Position numbers and translations under genes: made by a program | Notes under the pieces: model-generated | What the model was told of the DNA's origin: nothing | What the model saw: the letters and a program-made list of their open reading frames with translations, nothing else | Databases searched by the model: none | DNA from: JAVBMC01 sp031552845 | GTDB lineage: Bacteria > Verrucomicrobiota > Kiritimatiellia > RFP12 > DVOR01 | DNA: 64,000 bases | Direction of reading: 5' to 3' | Assembly: GCA_031552845.1 (NCBI GenBank) | Contig: JAVBMC010000042.1 | Location: 13,744-77,743 of the forward strand | Shown here: positions 1 through 8,776 of the stretch, one piece after another | How positions within the stretch are numbered: position 1 is the first letter of the stretch | Layout of the letters: every line of letters starts with the position of its first letter

Positions 1-97
1 CTCAGCTTGCTGACATGAATACCTCCGGGAGTAAACACACGGCGCACGGAAAGTTTACGCACTGTGTACCGCCAAGTCGACAGAGGTGGCGCGTCGG

Positions 98-137
98 CTG
101 GAGAAAGTTCACGCGGAGACGCGGAGGCGCGGAGCGG
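98..137 (+). repeat. dispersed CGCGGAG-rich repeat, copy 1
   Basis: The stretch has a CTGGAGAA core followed by TCACGCGGAG and GGAGGCGCGGA. A close copy lies inverted at 63588-63615, and more decayed halves lie at about 60176-60204 and 60262-60290. It is non-coding and sits just downstream of the GH43 gene terminator. Nothing shows mobility. I see it as a dispersed intergenic repeat family. Confidence 0.55.
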
Positions 138-146
138 AGAAAAAAT

Positions 147-178
147 AAAAAGGCCGCAGGGTTGTCTGCGGCCTTTTT
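147..178 (-). terminator. Rho-independent terminator of the GH43 gene
   Basis: A 12-bp perfect inverted repeat (AAAAGGCCGCAG with CTGCGGCCTTTT) encloses a 6-nt loop. T-rich tracts lie on both sides, so it could act in both directions. It lies 35 nt past the stop codon of the GH43 gene. Confidence 0.85.
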
Positions 179-212
179 TATTCGTAGCTTATTACCTATT
201 ACTTCTTGCTTA

Positions 213-1262
213 CTACTTCTCCAGCGTCCATTTGTCGTGCCATTTGATGGTGAGTTTATCGCCGTCGAAGGTGACGGGGAGCCAGATGTAGCGGGAGTCG
301 TTGAGGTTGAGTGGGAACCAGCGGTCGAACATGGCGATGTAGATGTCGTCCTTGCCTTCGACGGGGATGACGTGGGTGCTTTGGGCGTTGTAGGTTATGT
401 CGGCTTTGGCGCCGACGCAGGGGTTGCCCATGACTTTCCATGGGCCCATAATGGAGTCGGCAACGGCGTACTCGGCGGGGTTGGGGTTCCAGCCGGTGCA
501 GCCGGAGGAAAGCATGTAGTATTTGCCATCGCGGCAGAACACGGCGGGGGCTTCACGGGATTTGTTGATGAAGTTGCGCGTGAAGGTGCCGGAGGGTTTA
601 AGGTAGTCGTCGCTGAGGAGGCTGATGTAGAGCGTGACGTTGTCTTCGGAGGAGTAGATGTGGTAGGCTTTGCCGTCTTTGTCTTTGTAGAGGGTCATGT
701 CGCGGCTCATCTGTCCGTTGGGGCGCATGGAGCCGAGATATTTGAAGTCGCCCGTGGGGGAGTCGCACACGGCAACGCCGGCGGTGGCCTTTTTATAATC
801 CAAGCTATCGATATGCAGCCACATGACGAACTTCTTGGTCTTCTCGTTGTAGATGACTTTGGGGCGTTCGATCACTTTGGAGGGGTGGATATCGGAGTTG
901 ACGTCGGCGATATCGGTCTTGAGGACGACGCCTTCGAACTTCCAGTTGTACAAATCTTTGGATGAGTAGCAGGAAACGCCGAGGGGTTCAGACTGCGTGG
1001 TGAGGAGGCCTTGCGGGCAATCGGGCGTGGGGGCATGACGCATTTGCTGGCCTTTGCATTCGCCGTACCAATAGTAGGTGCCGTTGTGGTAAAGCACGCC
1101 GCCGCCGTGTGCGTTGATGACGGAGCCATCGATATCGAGCCAGACTTTGCCGGGTTCAAACGCGTTCTGCCCGGAGCACGTTGTTTTTTTGAACGGGCAG
1201 GTGCATCCCGTCATGAGCACGAGTGCGGCCAAGCCTGCCAAGATGAGTGTCGATGTTTTCAT
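213..1262 (-). CDS. GH43-family glycoside hydrolase lipoprotein
   Basis: This is a secreted glycosidase of family GH43, closest in style to the exo-beta-1,3-galactanase-like subfamilies. Residues 1-20 form a lipoprotein signal ending in a lipobox (LMTGC), so it is probably membrane anchored on the outside. The early segment with DIDGSVINAHGGG and the YYWYGECKG stretch is typical of this group and holds the candidate catalytic Asp. SREAPAVF near residue 235 carries the candidate general-acid Glu. The length of 349 residues fits a single five-bladed propeller without an added binding module. GGGGAG lies 6 nt before the ATG. It follows the TPM gene by 43 nt and may be co-transcribed with the def group. 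Family confidence is high; the substrate is inferred. Confidence 0.85.
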   Translation of the reverse strand: MKTSTLILAGLAALVLMTGCTCPFKKTTCSGQNAFEPGKVWLDIDGSVINAHGGGVLYHNGTYYWYGECKGQQMRHAPTPDCPQGLLTTQSEPLGVSCYSSKDLYNWKFEGVVLKTDIADVNSDIHPSKVIERPKVIYNEKTKKFVMWLHIDSLDYKKATAGVAVCDSPTGDFKYLGSMRPNGQMSRDMTLYKDKDGKAYHIYSSEDNVTLYISLLSDDYLKPSGTFTRNFINKSREAPAVFCRDGKYYMLSSGCTGWNPNPAEYAVADSIMGPWKVMGNPCVGAKADITYNAQSTHVIPVEGKDDIYIAMFDRWFPLNLNDSRYIWLPVTFDGDKLTIKWHDKWTLEK

Positions 1263-1305
1263 GTTGTCTCCCCTTTATTGTAGTTATGTGTCTCTTTCAA
1301 ATCAA

Positions 1306-2022
1306 TCACCAGCGGCCCGAGGCGCCGCCCCCACCGAAGCGGCCCCCGCCGCCTCCTCCAAAACCTCCACCACCGAAACCGCCTCCACCCCAACGCGGCC
1401 CCCTGCCCCAACGAGGTCCTCTGCCCGGACCACCCGGTCTATTATTGTTAATCGTGATGCAGAGAATTATTACAACAAACCAGACTAAAAGAAAGAGTGT
1501 GATTGCAACAGGGCGGGAGCCTTTGCCCTCGGTCTTCTCGGGCTGAGGCACTGTGAGGTCGATGTAGGCCCGCGCTTGGTCGATTGCGGCGAGGATGCCT
1601 TTGCTGCGGCGGTTGGCGCGGAAGGCTTCGCCCAAGTCGCGCAGGATGTCACCGGCACGTGCGTCGTTGATGCTGCCTTCGTAACCGTAACCGACTTCCA
1701 AACGCGAGAGGCGTTCTTCGGTCACAATCAATAGCAGCAAACCATCATCGGCTTTCTTGCGTCCGGGCTTCCATGCTTCGGCCACGCGCAGGGAGTAGCC
1801 TTCGAGTGATTCGTTGGGCGGGAGGCGGGGAATGGTGAGCACAGCGAACTGTCCGCCGGTGGCTTCTTCAAATTGGTTGAGGCGGGAGATGACGGCACCG
1901 CGTTCGTGAGGCGTGAGGAACTGCGCTGTGTCGACCATCGGCGCGGTGTATTTGGGCACCGGGGTCTGTGCGGCTTGAAGGCTGAGCGCCGCAATGCCGA
2001 GCAGAATGAAAATGGCTCGCAT
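1306..2022 (-). CDS. TPM-domain (YgcG-type) exported protein
   Basis: The protein has 238 residues: a signal peptide at 1-18, a TPM domain at about 25-150 (with the DDGLLLLIV and RLEVGYGYEG blocks typical of the family), one membrane segment near 195-215 and a glycine-rich tail ending GGASGRW. Family knowledge: TPM proteins are commonly paired with LemA, and some have phosphatase or photosystem-repair roles; the bacterial function is largely unknown. I chose the ATG at 2022 because it is followed by the signal peptide and has GCGGAGGC upstream; the frame stays open further upstream inside lemA. The gap to lemA is 16 nt, so the pair is an operon. Confidence 0.85.
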   Translation of the reverse strand: MRAIFILLGIAALSLQAAQTPVPKYTAPMVDTAQFLTPHERGAVISRLNQFEEATGGQFAVLTIPRLPPNESLEGYSLRVAEAWKPGRKKADDGLLLLIVTEERLSRLEVGYGYEGSINDARAGDILRDLGEAFRANRRSKGILAAIDQARAYIDLTVPQPEKTEGKGSRPVAITLFLLVWFVVIILCITINNNRPGGPGRGPRWGRGPRWGGGGFGGGGFGGGGGGRFGGGGASGRW

Positions 2023-2038
2023 GGGCGAATGCCTCCGC

Positions 2039-2611
2039 TTAGAATTTGACTGCAGGAACTTCCCGCGCGGCGGCGGGGTTCGGCGGTTCGTAGTAATCGG
2101 CCGGAGTGAGGTCGATGCGCGGTGCAATCCAGCATCCGGGGATGCGGCGCAGGGCGGAGTTGTATTCTTTAACGGCTTCGTTATAACGAGTGCGTGCTAC
2201 GCCAATGCGGTTCTCGGTACCGGCGAGTTCGTCTTGGAGGCGGAGGAAGTTTTCGTTAGCCTTGAGTGCGGGGTAGGCTTCTTTAACAGCAATCAAGCGG
2301 CCCAGCGCGGTGTTGAGCTTTTCGGCGGCTTCGGCCTTCTGCGCGGGCGATTGCGCTTGCGTCCACTGCGAGCGGACTTCTGCCACGTGGGTGAAGAGGT
2401 TTTCTTCGTGCTTGGCGTAGCCTTTGACAGTCTCGACCAGATTGGGCACTAAATCTGCGCGGCGTTGGAGCTGGGTGTCAATCTGGTGCCAGTATTCCTG
2501 CACGGTCTCGTCGAGCGTGACGAGGTGGTTGCGGCTGGTGAAGTAGAACAATGCCGCCGCGGTGAGGGTGCCGACGATGATAAATAGTATCTGCGCTGTC
2601 TTAGACTTCAT
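2039..2611 (-). CDS. lemA: LemA family protein
   Basis: This is a LemA-family protein of 190 residues with an N-terminal membrane anchor at about 8-25 and then the helical LemA domain. The block reading YWHQIDTQLQRRADLVPNLV is the family signature. The C-terminus ends with a Pro/Ala-rich tail. The start at 2611 has AGAAGG 7 nt upstream. It lies 14 nt after def and 16 nt before the TPM gene. The LemA-TPM pairing is very common in bacteria. The cellular role is not established. Confidence 0.92.
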   Translation of the reverse strand: MKSKTAQILFIIVGTLTAAALFYFTSRNHLVTLDETVQEYWHQIDTQLQRRADLVPNLVETVKGYAKHEENLFTHVAEVRSQWTQAQSPAQKAEAAEKLNTALGRLIAVKEAYPALKANENFLRLQDELAGTENRIGVARTRYNEAVKEYNSALRRIPGCWIAPRIDLTPADYYEPPNPAAAREVPAVKF

Positions 2612-2625
2612 CGTCTGCCCTTCTG

Positions 2626-3177
2626 TTAAACGGTTTCTTCTTCGCAATTGGCCTTATACAGGCGCTTGGTCTTTCCGGCTACCGCCGCACGCTGTACCAT
2701 GGAGAGGCGTTCAATGAAGAGCTTGCCGTCGAGATGGTCGATCTCGTGCTGGAGCGCCCGCGCGAGCAGACCGCGCGCAACGATCACTTGCGGCACGTAG
2801 CGTAAATCGAAATACTGTACCTGCACTTCCATCGCGCGGGTGACGGGGGCGTAAATCTTGGGAAAGCTCAGGCAGCCCTCGTCGCCACGCTGGGTGCCGG
2901 AGGCGTCGAGTATCTGCGGGTTGATCAGCACGAGGGGCATGGCGATGGTGGAGTTGAACGCCTGCGAATCTTCGCGTTCGGACTCTTCGGGGATATCGAT
3001 CACGCAGATGCGTTCCATGCGGCCGACTTGCGGCGCGGCGAGGCCGAGGCCTTTGGCGGCATACATCGTCTCGAGCATGTCCTCCGCCAGTTTGCGGACT
3101 GTCGGCGTGATGGCCATGACCATGTGCGTTTTGCCTTGGAGCGCCTTGCGCCCGTATTTGAGAATCTCCAGCTCCAT
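2626..3177 (-). CDS. def: peptide deformylase
   Basis: It removes the formyl group from the N-terminal methionine of new proteins in the cytosol. All three family motifs are present: GLGLAAPQVG (motif 1, near residue 43), EGCLSFP (motif 2, metal Cys near residue 100) and HEIDHLDG (motif 3, metal histidines near residue 143). The 183-residue length is normal for a type I enzyme. The start codon is only 9 nt downstream of a consensus-like -10 box, so the message should have almost no leader. It is first in an operon with lemA and the TPM gene. Confidence 0.97.
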   Translation of the reverse strand: MELEILKYGRKALQGKTHMVMAITPTVRKLAEDMLETMYAAKGLGLAAPQVGRMERICVIDIPEESEREDSQAFNSTIAMPLVLINPQILDASGTQRGDEGCLSFPKIYAPVTRAMEVQVQYFDLRYVPQVIVARGLLARALQHEIDHLDGKLFIERLSMVQRAAVAGKTKRLYKANCEEETV

Positions 3178-3186
3178 ACGGCTCTT

Positions 3187-3215
3187 ATTATAATCCTTTT
3201 AGGCCCTTGACTCAA
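3187..3215 (-). promoter_or_regulatory. sigma-70-type promoter of def
   Basis: On the minus strand TTGAGT (3215-3210) and TATAAT (3192-3187) are separated by exactly 17 nt. The start of transcription should fall at about 3180-3182, only 3-5 nt before the def ATG at 3177. Confidence 0.75.
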
Positions 3216-3285
3216 GCGAAAAACGGAAAACTTTCCCAATGGCGCAATCTATGCTATCGAAGACCTTGATTGTGGACGGGAAGGT

Positions 3286-4557
3286 TTAGAGACCTTCGAC
3301 GGAGTAGGCGCAGAGGGATTTCATCTTTCCCTTGCTGCCGCAGAAACAGGCGGCACATTTGTTGATGCGTGCGATGTCCTGCCGTCCGGGCGGCATGAGG
3401 TTGTCCACCAGCAAGAGGAAGAGGCACTCGTGGTTGCTCTCAGGATTTGTATTGGCTACCGCACGCAGGCCGCGCAGGCCCATGCGCCGCAGGATGATCC
3501 ACGCAAGGCGGAGTTTAGTCCACCACGCCGCCCCGGAAGAGAGGCGGTTGAAATCTTTCTGCAGCTCATAGAAGCGGGGATTGCGCGCCAGTATTTCCGG
3601 CGGGTAGTCCTTACGGGCAAGGAGATAAAGGTTCGCGCCGCAGTCGGGATGAATGACATGGCCGAAAGCCGGGATGGTGATTTCCGGGATGAAATCATCC
3701 TCCGTCAGCCCTTCAATGATGCCGGAGTTGACGAGCGCATGCACCACGCCTTCGCGGTCGACTCCTTTCAAACCGGAGATGTAACGGCCGCCTTCAATCA
3801 GCGGCTGCATGCGGATCATGCGGATGAAGGGCGCATGGACGAGGGCGAACTTGGCGAGGGCGCCGACTTCGCGCAGGTTGGCATCGCACACCGTACAAAC
3901 GAGCGAGGCGGTGAGGCCGGCGCGTTCGATGTTGCGCAGCGCCTGCCGCTTGAGCGCCACGAGGTCGCGGCCGCGCATGAAGCGGGAGGTGTCCGAATTG
4001 AAGGTGTCGAACGAGAGCTCGACGTTAGCAAGCCCCGCCTTCTTACAGGCAGTTGCAAAGGAGGGATTCTCAGCGAAGCGGATGCCGTTGGTGTTGACTT
4101 CAACCCGCAGGCCGAACTCTTTTTTCAGCACGTGAACGAATTGAATGAACTCGGGATGTTCCGTCGGCTCGCCGCCGGTCAGCACAACAATCCCGCCACC
4201 TTTTTCTACGATGGCCATCGCGCGGGCCTGCAGCTCTTCGAGCGTCATCTTCTTGCCCTTGCCCGGCGCCGAACGCGTCAAGCAAATGGGGCAGTGCAGC
4301 GAGCAGGAATCGAGCAAGTGCAAGTAATACAGCATCGGACGCGATGGAGCATTCGGCGGGGGCGAGAGGTATTTGGCCCGCAGTTTGTAGAAGAGTGCGG
4401 CATCAGACGCGGCGCGGTGTTTGCGGATTCCGTAGGGGCAGTCGATGGTAATAAAAACTTCGTTGCCCTCGGTCTGATAAACAGCCGGGTGCGAAGCTTG
4501 GCACTCGGCGCACCAAACGTTCGTGTTGTCGAGGTTAGTGTCGTTCTTATCCGGCAT
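3286..4557 (-). CDS. radical SAM protein, Tes/MJ0619-like, paralogue A
   Basis: This 423-residue radical SAM enzyme has three parts. An N-terminal Cys-rich module (C16, C19, C40) resembles a small zinc site. The radical SAM core has C85-x3-C89-x2-C92 and a TGGEPTEHP SAM-binding block near 126. A Cys-rich end holds C401, C404, C406 and C416, followed by AYSVEG. This N-terminal C-x2-C...C-P-x-G block plus C-terminal D...R...C...CAYS layout resembles the tetraether lipid synthase (Tes/MJ0619) family, in which radical SAM chemistry joins lipid tails. That functional link is an inference from layout; other radical SAM functions are possible. It starts 3 nt after its paralogue, with no clear ribosome site, so translation is probably coupled. 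Confidence 0.75.
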   Translation of the reverse strand: MPDKNDTNLDNTNVWCAECQASHPAVYQTEGNEVFITIDCPYGIRKHRAASDAALFYKLRAKYLSPPPNAPSRPMLYYLHLLDSCSLHCPICLTRSAPGKGKKMTLEELQARAMAIVEKGGGIVVLTGGEPTEHPEFIQFVHVLKKEFGLRVEVNTNGIRFAENPSFATACKKAGLANVELSFDTFNSDTSRFMRGRDLVALKRQALRNIERAGLTASLVCTVCDANLREVGALAKFALVHAPFIRMIRMQPLIEGGRYISGLKGVDREGVVHALVNSGIIEGLTEDDFIPEITIPAFGHVIHPDCGANLYLLARKDYPPEILARNPRFYELQKDFNRLSSGAAWWTKLRLAWIILRRMGLRGLRAVANTNPESNHECLFLLLVDNLMPPGRQDIARINKCAACFCGSKGKMKSLCAYSVEGL

Positions 4558-4560
4558 GAC

Positions 4561-5826
4561 TCAATTGGGGCCTTCGACCGAATAGGAGCAAAGGGTTTTG
4601 GTTTTGTCCTTGCAGAAGCAGACGCACGCGCCGCAATGTTCGTGGCGGGTGGTATCGTGCTGGTCGGCCGGCATCAGGTTGTCGAACACGAGGACAAAGA
4701 TCGCCGGGTTGCTGCTGTTGGTATCCGCATTGCGGAACGCGCGCAAACCCTTGAGTCCTGTGCGGCGGTAGATCGCCCACTGAATGCGAAGATTCCAGAA
4801 GGAGGGCTTGCCGGGCGGCAACGCTGTCAAATCGTCAAGCAGCTTGTCGAAGCGGCGGTCCTGCGTCAGAATCTTCGGGGCCTTGCCCTTGCAGGTCGCG
4901 AGATAGAGCAGCGCCGAGCAGTCGGGGTGGATGCACATGCCGATCATGGGGCAGGTGATATCCGGAATGAAGTCGTCTAGCGTCAGGCCGGGGATCACAT
5001 TAGACTCGACAATCGCATGCACGGCGCGTTCGCGGTCAAGCCCCATCAGCTCAGGCACGTAACGGCCAGCGGCTTGGAGGGGCTGGATGCGCAGTGAATT
5101 GACGAAGGGGGCGTTGGCCAGCGCAAAGCGCGCGAGCTCGCCCAGCTCGTCAATGTTCGCCGTGCAGAGCACGACGTCGAGCGTGACGTTAATGCCGCTG
5201 GGACGGAGGTTGTCGAGCGCTTTCTTCTTGGTCGCGAGCAGGTCACGCCCGCGCATCACGCGGTACACTTCATCACGCAGGGAGTCAAAGGAAAGCTCCA
5301 CCTTGAAGAGGCTGGCCTTGCGGCAGTCGTTTGCAAAGTCGGGCTCCTCAGCAAAGCGGATGCCGTTGGTGCCGACCGAAACCTGCAGCTTGAACTCGCT
5401 GCTGAGGATGCGCACGATTTCAAGGAATTGAGGATGCTCGGTAGGCTCGCCACCCGTAACGATTACGCTCTGGCCATGCGCATCGCAAATCTTCTTCGCG
5501 CAGGCGCGCACTTCATCGAGGCTCATCTTGTAGTCTTTATCCGGGCCTGACTCCGGGAAGCACGTCGGGCAGTTCAGACTGCAAGTATCGGTGATGTGAA
5601 TGTAGTGCCAATAATTCAAAGGCTTGCTGTCCGGCGGAACCGGCCGGCACTTGGTGCGGAAAGTCTGGAACAAGGCGGCGTCAGAAGAAACACGCGTGCG
5701 ATACAAGCCGTGCGGACACTTGACATGCAGGTAAACTTCATTGCCTTCCGTTTCGTACGTCGCATCATGCTCGGTGTTACAGACGTGACACCGAATCTTG
5801 GTCTTATCATAGTTGTTGTTCAACAT
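4561..5826 (-). CDS. radical SAM protein, Tes/MJ0619-like, paralogue B
   Basis: This is the upstream partner of the tandem pair, 421 residues from the ATG at 5826. It shares the paralogue A plan: N-terminal Cys C13, C16 and C37, core cluster ligands C82-x3-C86-x2-C89, a TGGEPTEHP block, and a C-terminal Cys-rich segment with CGACVCFC and LCSYSVEG. I prefer the start at 5826 because the homology with paralogue A begins there and AAGGAG lies upstream; the frame is open to 5928. The pair probably acts on related substrates. Assignment to radical SAM is firm, and the Tes-like resemblance is moderate. Confidence 0.75.
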   Translation of the reverse strand: MLNNNYDKTKIRCHVCNTEHDATYETEGNEVYLHVKCPHGLYRTRVSSDAALFQTFRTKCRPVPPDSKPLNYWHYIHITDTCSLNCPTCFPESGPDKDYKMSLDEVRACAKKICDAHGQSVIVTGGEPTEHPQFLEIVRILSSEFKLQVSVGTNGIRFAEEPDFANDCRKASLFKVELSFDSLRDEVYRVMRGRDLLATKKKALDNLRPSGINVTLDVVLCTANIDELGELARFALANAPFVNSLRIQPLQAAGRYVPELMGLDRERAVHAIVESNVIPGLTLDDFIPDITCPMIGMCIHPDCSALLYLATCKGKAPKILTQDRRFDKLLDDLTALPPGKPSFWNLRIQWAIYRRTGLKGLRAFRNADTNSSNPAIFVLVFDNLMPADQHDTTRHEHCGACVCFCKDKTKTLCSYSVEGPN

Positions 5827-6163
5827 AGGTACCACCCACTCCTTACAAGAGACACGACGCGAAAAACCAGCAAGCCGGATTACAGCCATGTGCATAATGG
5901 CGTCCCTCCGACAGTGCTTCTCGACCATACTTCAATGTCTCTGGCATTATACCGTTTCATTATAGCCATTTTATCATGCCAACACAAGCCAAATCAATCC
6001 CGCCTCCGACTCACGCCACGAAAAGCGCACAAATCACCCTGCTTTCCCCCGCTTCCAGTTCAAATTACCCAACAACGAACACGCTCCATTCGGCACCACT
6101 TGGAACCTACATCAGGTACCTCGAGGTACCGGCGATGGAAAATCCACGCACACCAAAATGAAA
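5827..6163. other. intergenic region with one perfect palindrome
   Basis: I see no gene here. The only strong structure is a 16-bp perfect palindrome, GGTACCTCGAGGTACC, at 6115-6130. It lies between the end of the sigma/anti-sigma operon and the radical SAM pair, which both run on the minus strand. Confidence 0.5.
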
Positions 6164-6203
6164 GCCGGACTGCACCCGAAACCCCCTTCAGGCACAGCCC
6201 GGC
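6164..6203 (-). terminator. probable terminator of the anti-sigma/surface-protein gene
   Basis: On the minus strand GCCGGGCTG pairs with CAGTCCGGC across an imperfect stem with a G-rich loop, followed by TTTCATTTT. It lies 22 nt past the stop at 6226. Confidence 0.6.
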
Positions 6204-6225
6204 AATCAACGTCCCCTAATTCAAC

Positions 6226-8727
6226 TCAATACAGCAACAGCTGCGTACGCTCCGGATACTCGTTGATATAGAACCCCAAATACGTCATATCCAACACCTC
6301 ATCCCAAAAAACCGCCACCTTATTCTCAAACGTCCCCGACAGATAATCCTCCACCACCAACCGTCCATCCTGCCGCAGCTGATTCACCTCCGTCACGCGA
6401 TTACCCGCCCAGCACAACCCCCAATGAATATTCGTATGCCGCGCGCTCGACCCCGCCGACACCCCAAACCGCGGATTCAATCGGCTCTGCGGCGCCTCGG
6501 TAAACGCCACCGACATCTTCCCCTTCCAATTCTCCAACGTCACATTTTCCGGCAACGCAAACCCCGACGAAAACGCCCCCGCCATATTCGACACCACGCC
6601 GCTCACATCCAACACAAACCCATTCGTCACCGCCAGCGCCATGTTCATCAGCACCACGGCACCTTGACCATAATTAAAGTATCCGCTATTTGAATCGCCA
6701 ATCTGTATTTTGCCGGCCAAACCGGTTCCTGAAGACAGCTTCAGCAATCCATCACAACGATGACCATAACCAACCCAAATCTGATCTGCGGACAAAACTG
6801 TTTGCGTTGATGCTGAAAAATCTACAATGCCAACCGTTTCCCGCGAGGAAGTACCGCTTGTCTGAACACTCCCGACCGTCATTGTTCCCGTGACAACCTC
6901 AACTAAGGCAGGAGATTCACCCAAGGTAATTTCACCACGGGATTGATAACTCTGCGAATGAGTATCCCCCACGGAAAATGAACTGCAATATGCACGAAAA
7001 GCTCCGCCACTCATTTCCAACAATCCGGAAGCCAATATCGCTGCCGTCCCTCCTGCAAATTGCCCGCCCACAGCCAAACGTGCAGGCTGCTCTGGCGAGC
7101 CAATTTTCACAGACCAGTCCCGGCCTAACCGTAACTCTCCTTGACAGGCGTTACCATATCCAACGAACAGATTAGTCGCAACAGTTAACGTACCATAATT
7201 CGCCGAAATCGCATCAATTCGTCCGGTAATTGCCGGCGTGGCGCCTGAGTTTCTGGGCGTATGTGCCAGCAATAGATTCATTGCATCAAGTGTTGGAGCC
7301 TTTGTTGCTCCCAAGTTCAGGTAACCGCGGCACGGTGAGCTTCCAACAGCGACACCAACAACAAAGTCACTGCAATAAGCATTAAACACACCGCTGGCTT
7401 GAAAGAAAGTACCGTCAGTTCCCTTAGCAGGTGATCCCCCTCTTTCATGCGCAATGTCCCATTGCGCTCGTACATCCGTCGCCTTATCGCCAACTTTGAC
7501 CGCCCATCCTGAACCCAAATCAATCGTGCCCTCGACCATGCCAACAGCCCCGGCAAAACGACCCCAGCCCACGCTCATTCGATTACGAATATCCAACACG
7601 CCATCTGTCGATGCCGCACAATCCAATACTCCATTCAAAGGATAAGATGTTGCCGCATCGGACCGCGTGACAGCCGCAACCAGCACCTCATTCACATATG
7701 CCTTAAACGAACCCGACACCTGTGACACAACCCCCGTGCCGCCTCTGGAACTGGTATTGCCGGTTCTAGACACCCACAAACTTCCGCGGCCATCGGTGTT
7801 AGCATCACCCAATTGAAAATCAACGCCATCTAACGCCAACTCTGCGGTCGGCTGTTTATTATCCTCCGTCACCCCGCACCACAAATTACTCGCCACATTC
7901 AACGTGCCATCGCGCAATGTCACTGACGTCAAAGGTGTTTCAATATTATAAGCCATCCTCAGATTCGCCGCTTCATACACCCCGCCACCCAACGTAACCA
8001 CAGACTCCAACGTGATGCCTGCCGAACCGAATATCGCCGTGTCAGGCGCATCCGGTACGCCGCCATCCCAGTTCCCCGCCATCCCCCACGAAGTGCCGTC
8101 ACCGCCGCCATTCCACAATCTCTCCGCACCCTTCACCGCTTGCGGCAGCAATGCCGCACTTGCAACCGCCGCCAAACCGGCGTTCTTAATCACTGACTTC
8201 AAATTCATGGCCTGCCCTCCATCATTCGCAGCAGCTGCCGCAGAATCCACCGCGCCGGTTGACGTTCCCGTCACCGAGGCCGAATCCTGCTGCGCGCTGT
8301 GCTGTGTGTTTGTTGCAATCAACCCGCCCGAAACCGCCACACCCGCACCGCCGTCCTCTTCAGACTGCCCTGCGGATGTTCCCGGCCTCAAGCCAAACAC
8401 CTCCTCCGTCACCAGCGCCAAAGCAAACCCCGTCAGCAATAACGCCAACGCGGCAGCCGCCCTGCGGAAGAACTGTCCGTAATTGATTCGACGGTGGGTA
8501 GAACAAGTGCTCACTGCCAGCAAACGCCCGGCAAAGTCCGGCACGCTCGCGGCACCGCTACGCAAAGCAACCTGCCAACGGGCGCGCCGAGCCTTCTCGG
8601 CAGCCAGATATTCCCTGCACTCCGGACACGCCGCCACGTGCGCCATCAGACGCTCCCGCTCCTGCGCACCCAGCGTACCATCCGCCGCCGCCAAACAATC
8701 TTGCTGAAACTCAGAACACTCCATCAT
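6226..8727 (-). CDS. anti-sigma factor in frame with a secreted beta-strand-repeat protein
   Basis: One open frame of 833 codons holds two different parts. Residues 1-108 are an anti-sigma factor: a zf-HC2 zinc motif (H30, C34, C37) and a membrane segment at about 90-108. Residues 110-173 are a Ser/Ala/Gly-rich linker. At M174 (nt 8208) a new start appears, with GGAGG 7 nt upstream, followed by a clear signal peptide (MNLKSVIKNAGLAAVASAAL...). The rest is a Gly/Thr-rich beta-strand-repeat protein beginning with an NWDGGVP block of the autotransporter-repeat type. It follows the ECF sigma gene by 49 nt. The frame may make a fusion, a separate secreted protein from M174, or both. The C-terminus TQLLLY resembles those of the nearby PA14 proteins. 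Confidence 0.8.
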   Translation of the reverse strand: MMECSEFQQDCLAAADGTLGAQERERLMAHVAACPECREYLAAEKARRARWQVALRSGAASVPDFAGRLLAVSTCSTHRRINYGQFFRRAAAALALLLTGFALALVTEEVFGLRPGTSAGQSEEDGGAGVAVSGGLIATNTQHSAQQDSASVTGTSTGAVDSAAAAANDGGQAMNLKSVIKNAGLAAVASAALLPQAVKGAERLWNGGGDGTSWGMAGNWDGGVPDAPDTAIFGSAGITLESVVTLGGGVYEAANLRMAYNIETPLTSVTLRDGTLNVASNLWCGVTEDNKQPTAELALDGVDFQLGDANTDGRGSLWVSRTGNTSSRGGTGVVSQVSGSFKAYVNEVLVAAVTRSDAATSYPLNGVLDCAASTDGVLDIRNRMSVGWGRFAGAVGMVEGTIDLGSGWAVKVGDKATDVRAQWDIAHERGGSPAKGTDGTFFQASGVFNAYCSDFVVGVAVGSSPCRGYLNLGATKAPTLDAMNLLLAHTPRNSGATPAITGRIDAISANYGTLTVATNLFVGYGNACQGELRLGRDWSVKIGSPEQPARLAVGGQFAGGTAAILASGLLEMSGGAFRAYCSSFSVGDTHSQSYQSRGEITLGESPALVEVVTGTMTVGSVQTSGTSSRETVGIVDFSASTQTVLSADQIWVGYGHRCDGLLKLSSGTGLAGKIQIGDSNSGYFNYGQGAVVLMNMALAVTNGFVLDVSGVVSNMAGAFSSGFALPENVTLENWKGKMSVAFTEAPQSRLNPRFGVSAGSSARHTNIHWGLCWAGNRVTEVNQLRQDGRLVVEDYLSGTFENKVAVFWDEVLDMTYLGFYINEYPERTQLLLY

Positions 8728-8776
8728 TCACCATCTTTCATTTGGAGTATGCACGCCATTACCAAAAAGTTCACAC

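Noticed and set aside
15..965. Plus-strand open frame of 316 codons
   Set aside because: Antisense to GH43 and crossing its terminator.
3430..4980. Plus-strand open frame of 516 codons
   Set aside because: Antisense to the two radical SAM genes, which have intact cluster motifs.
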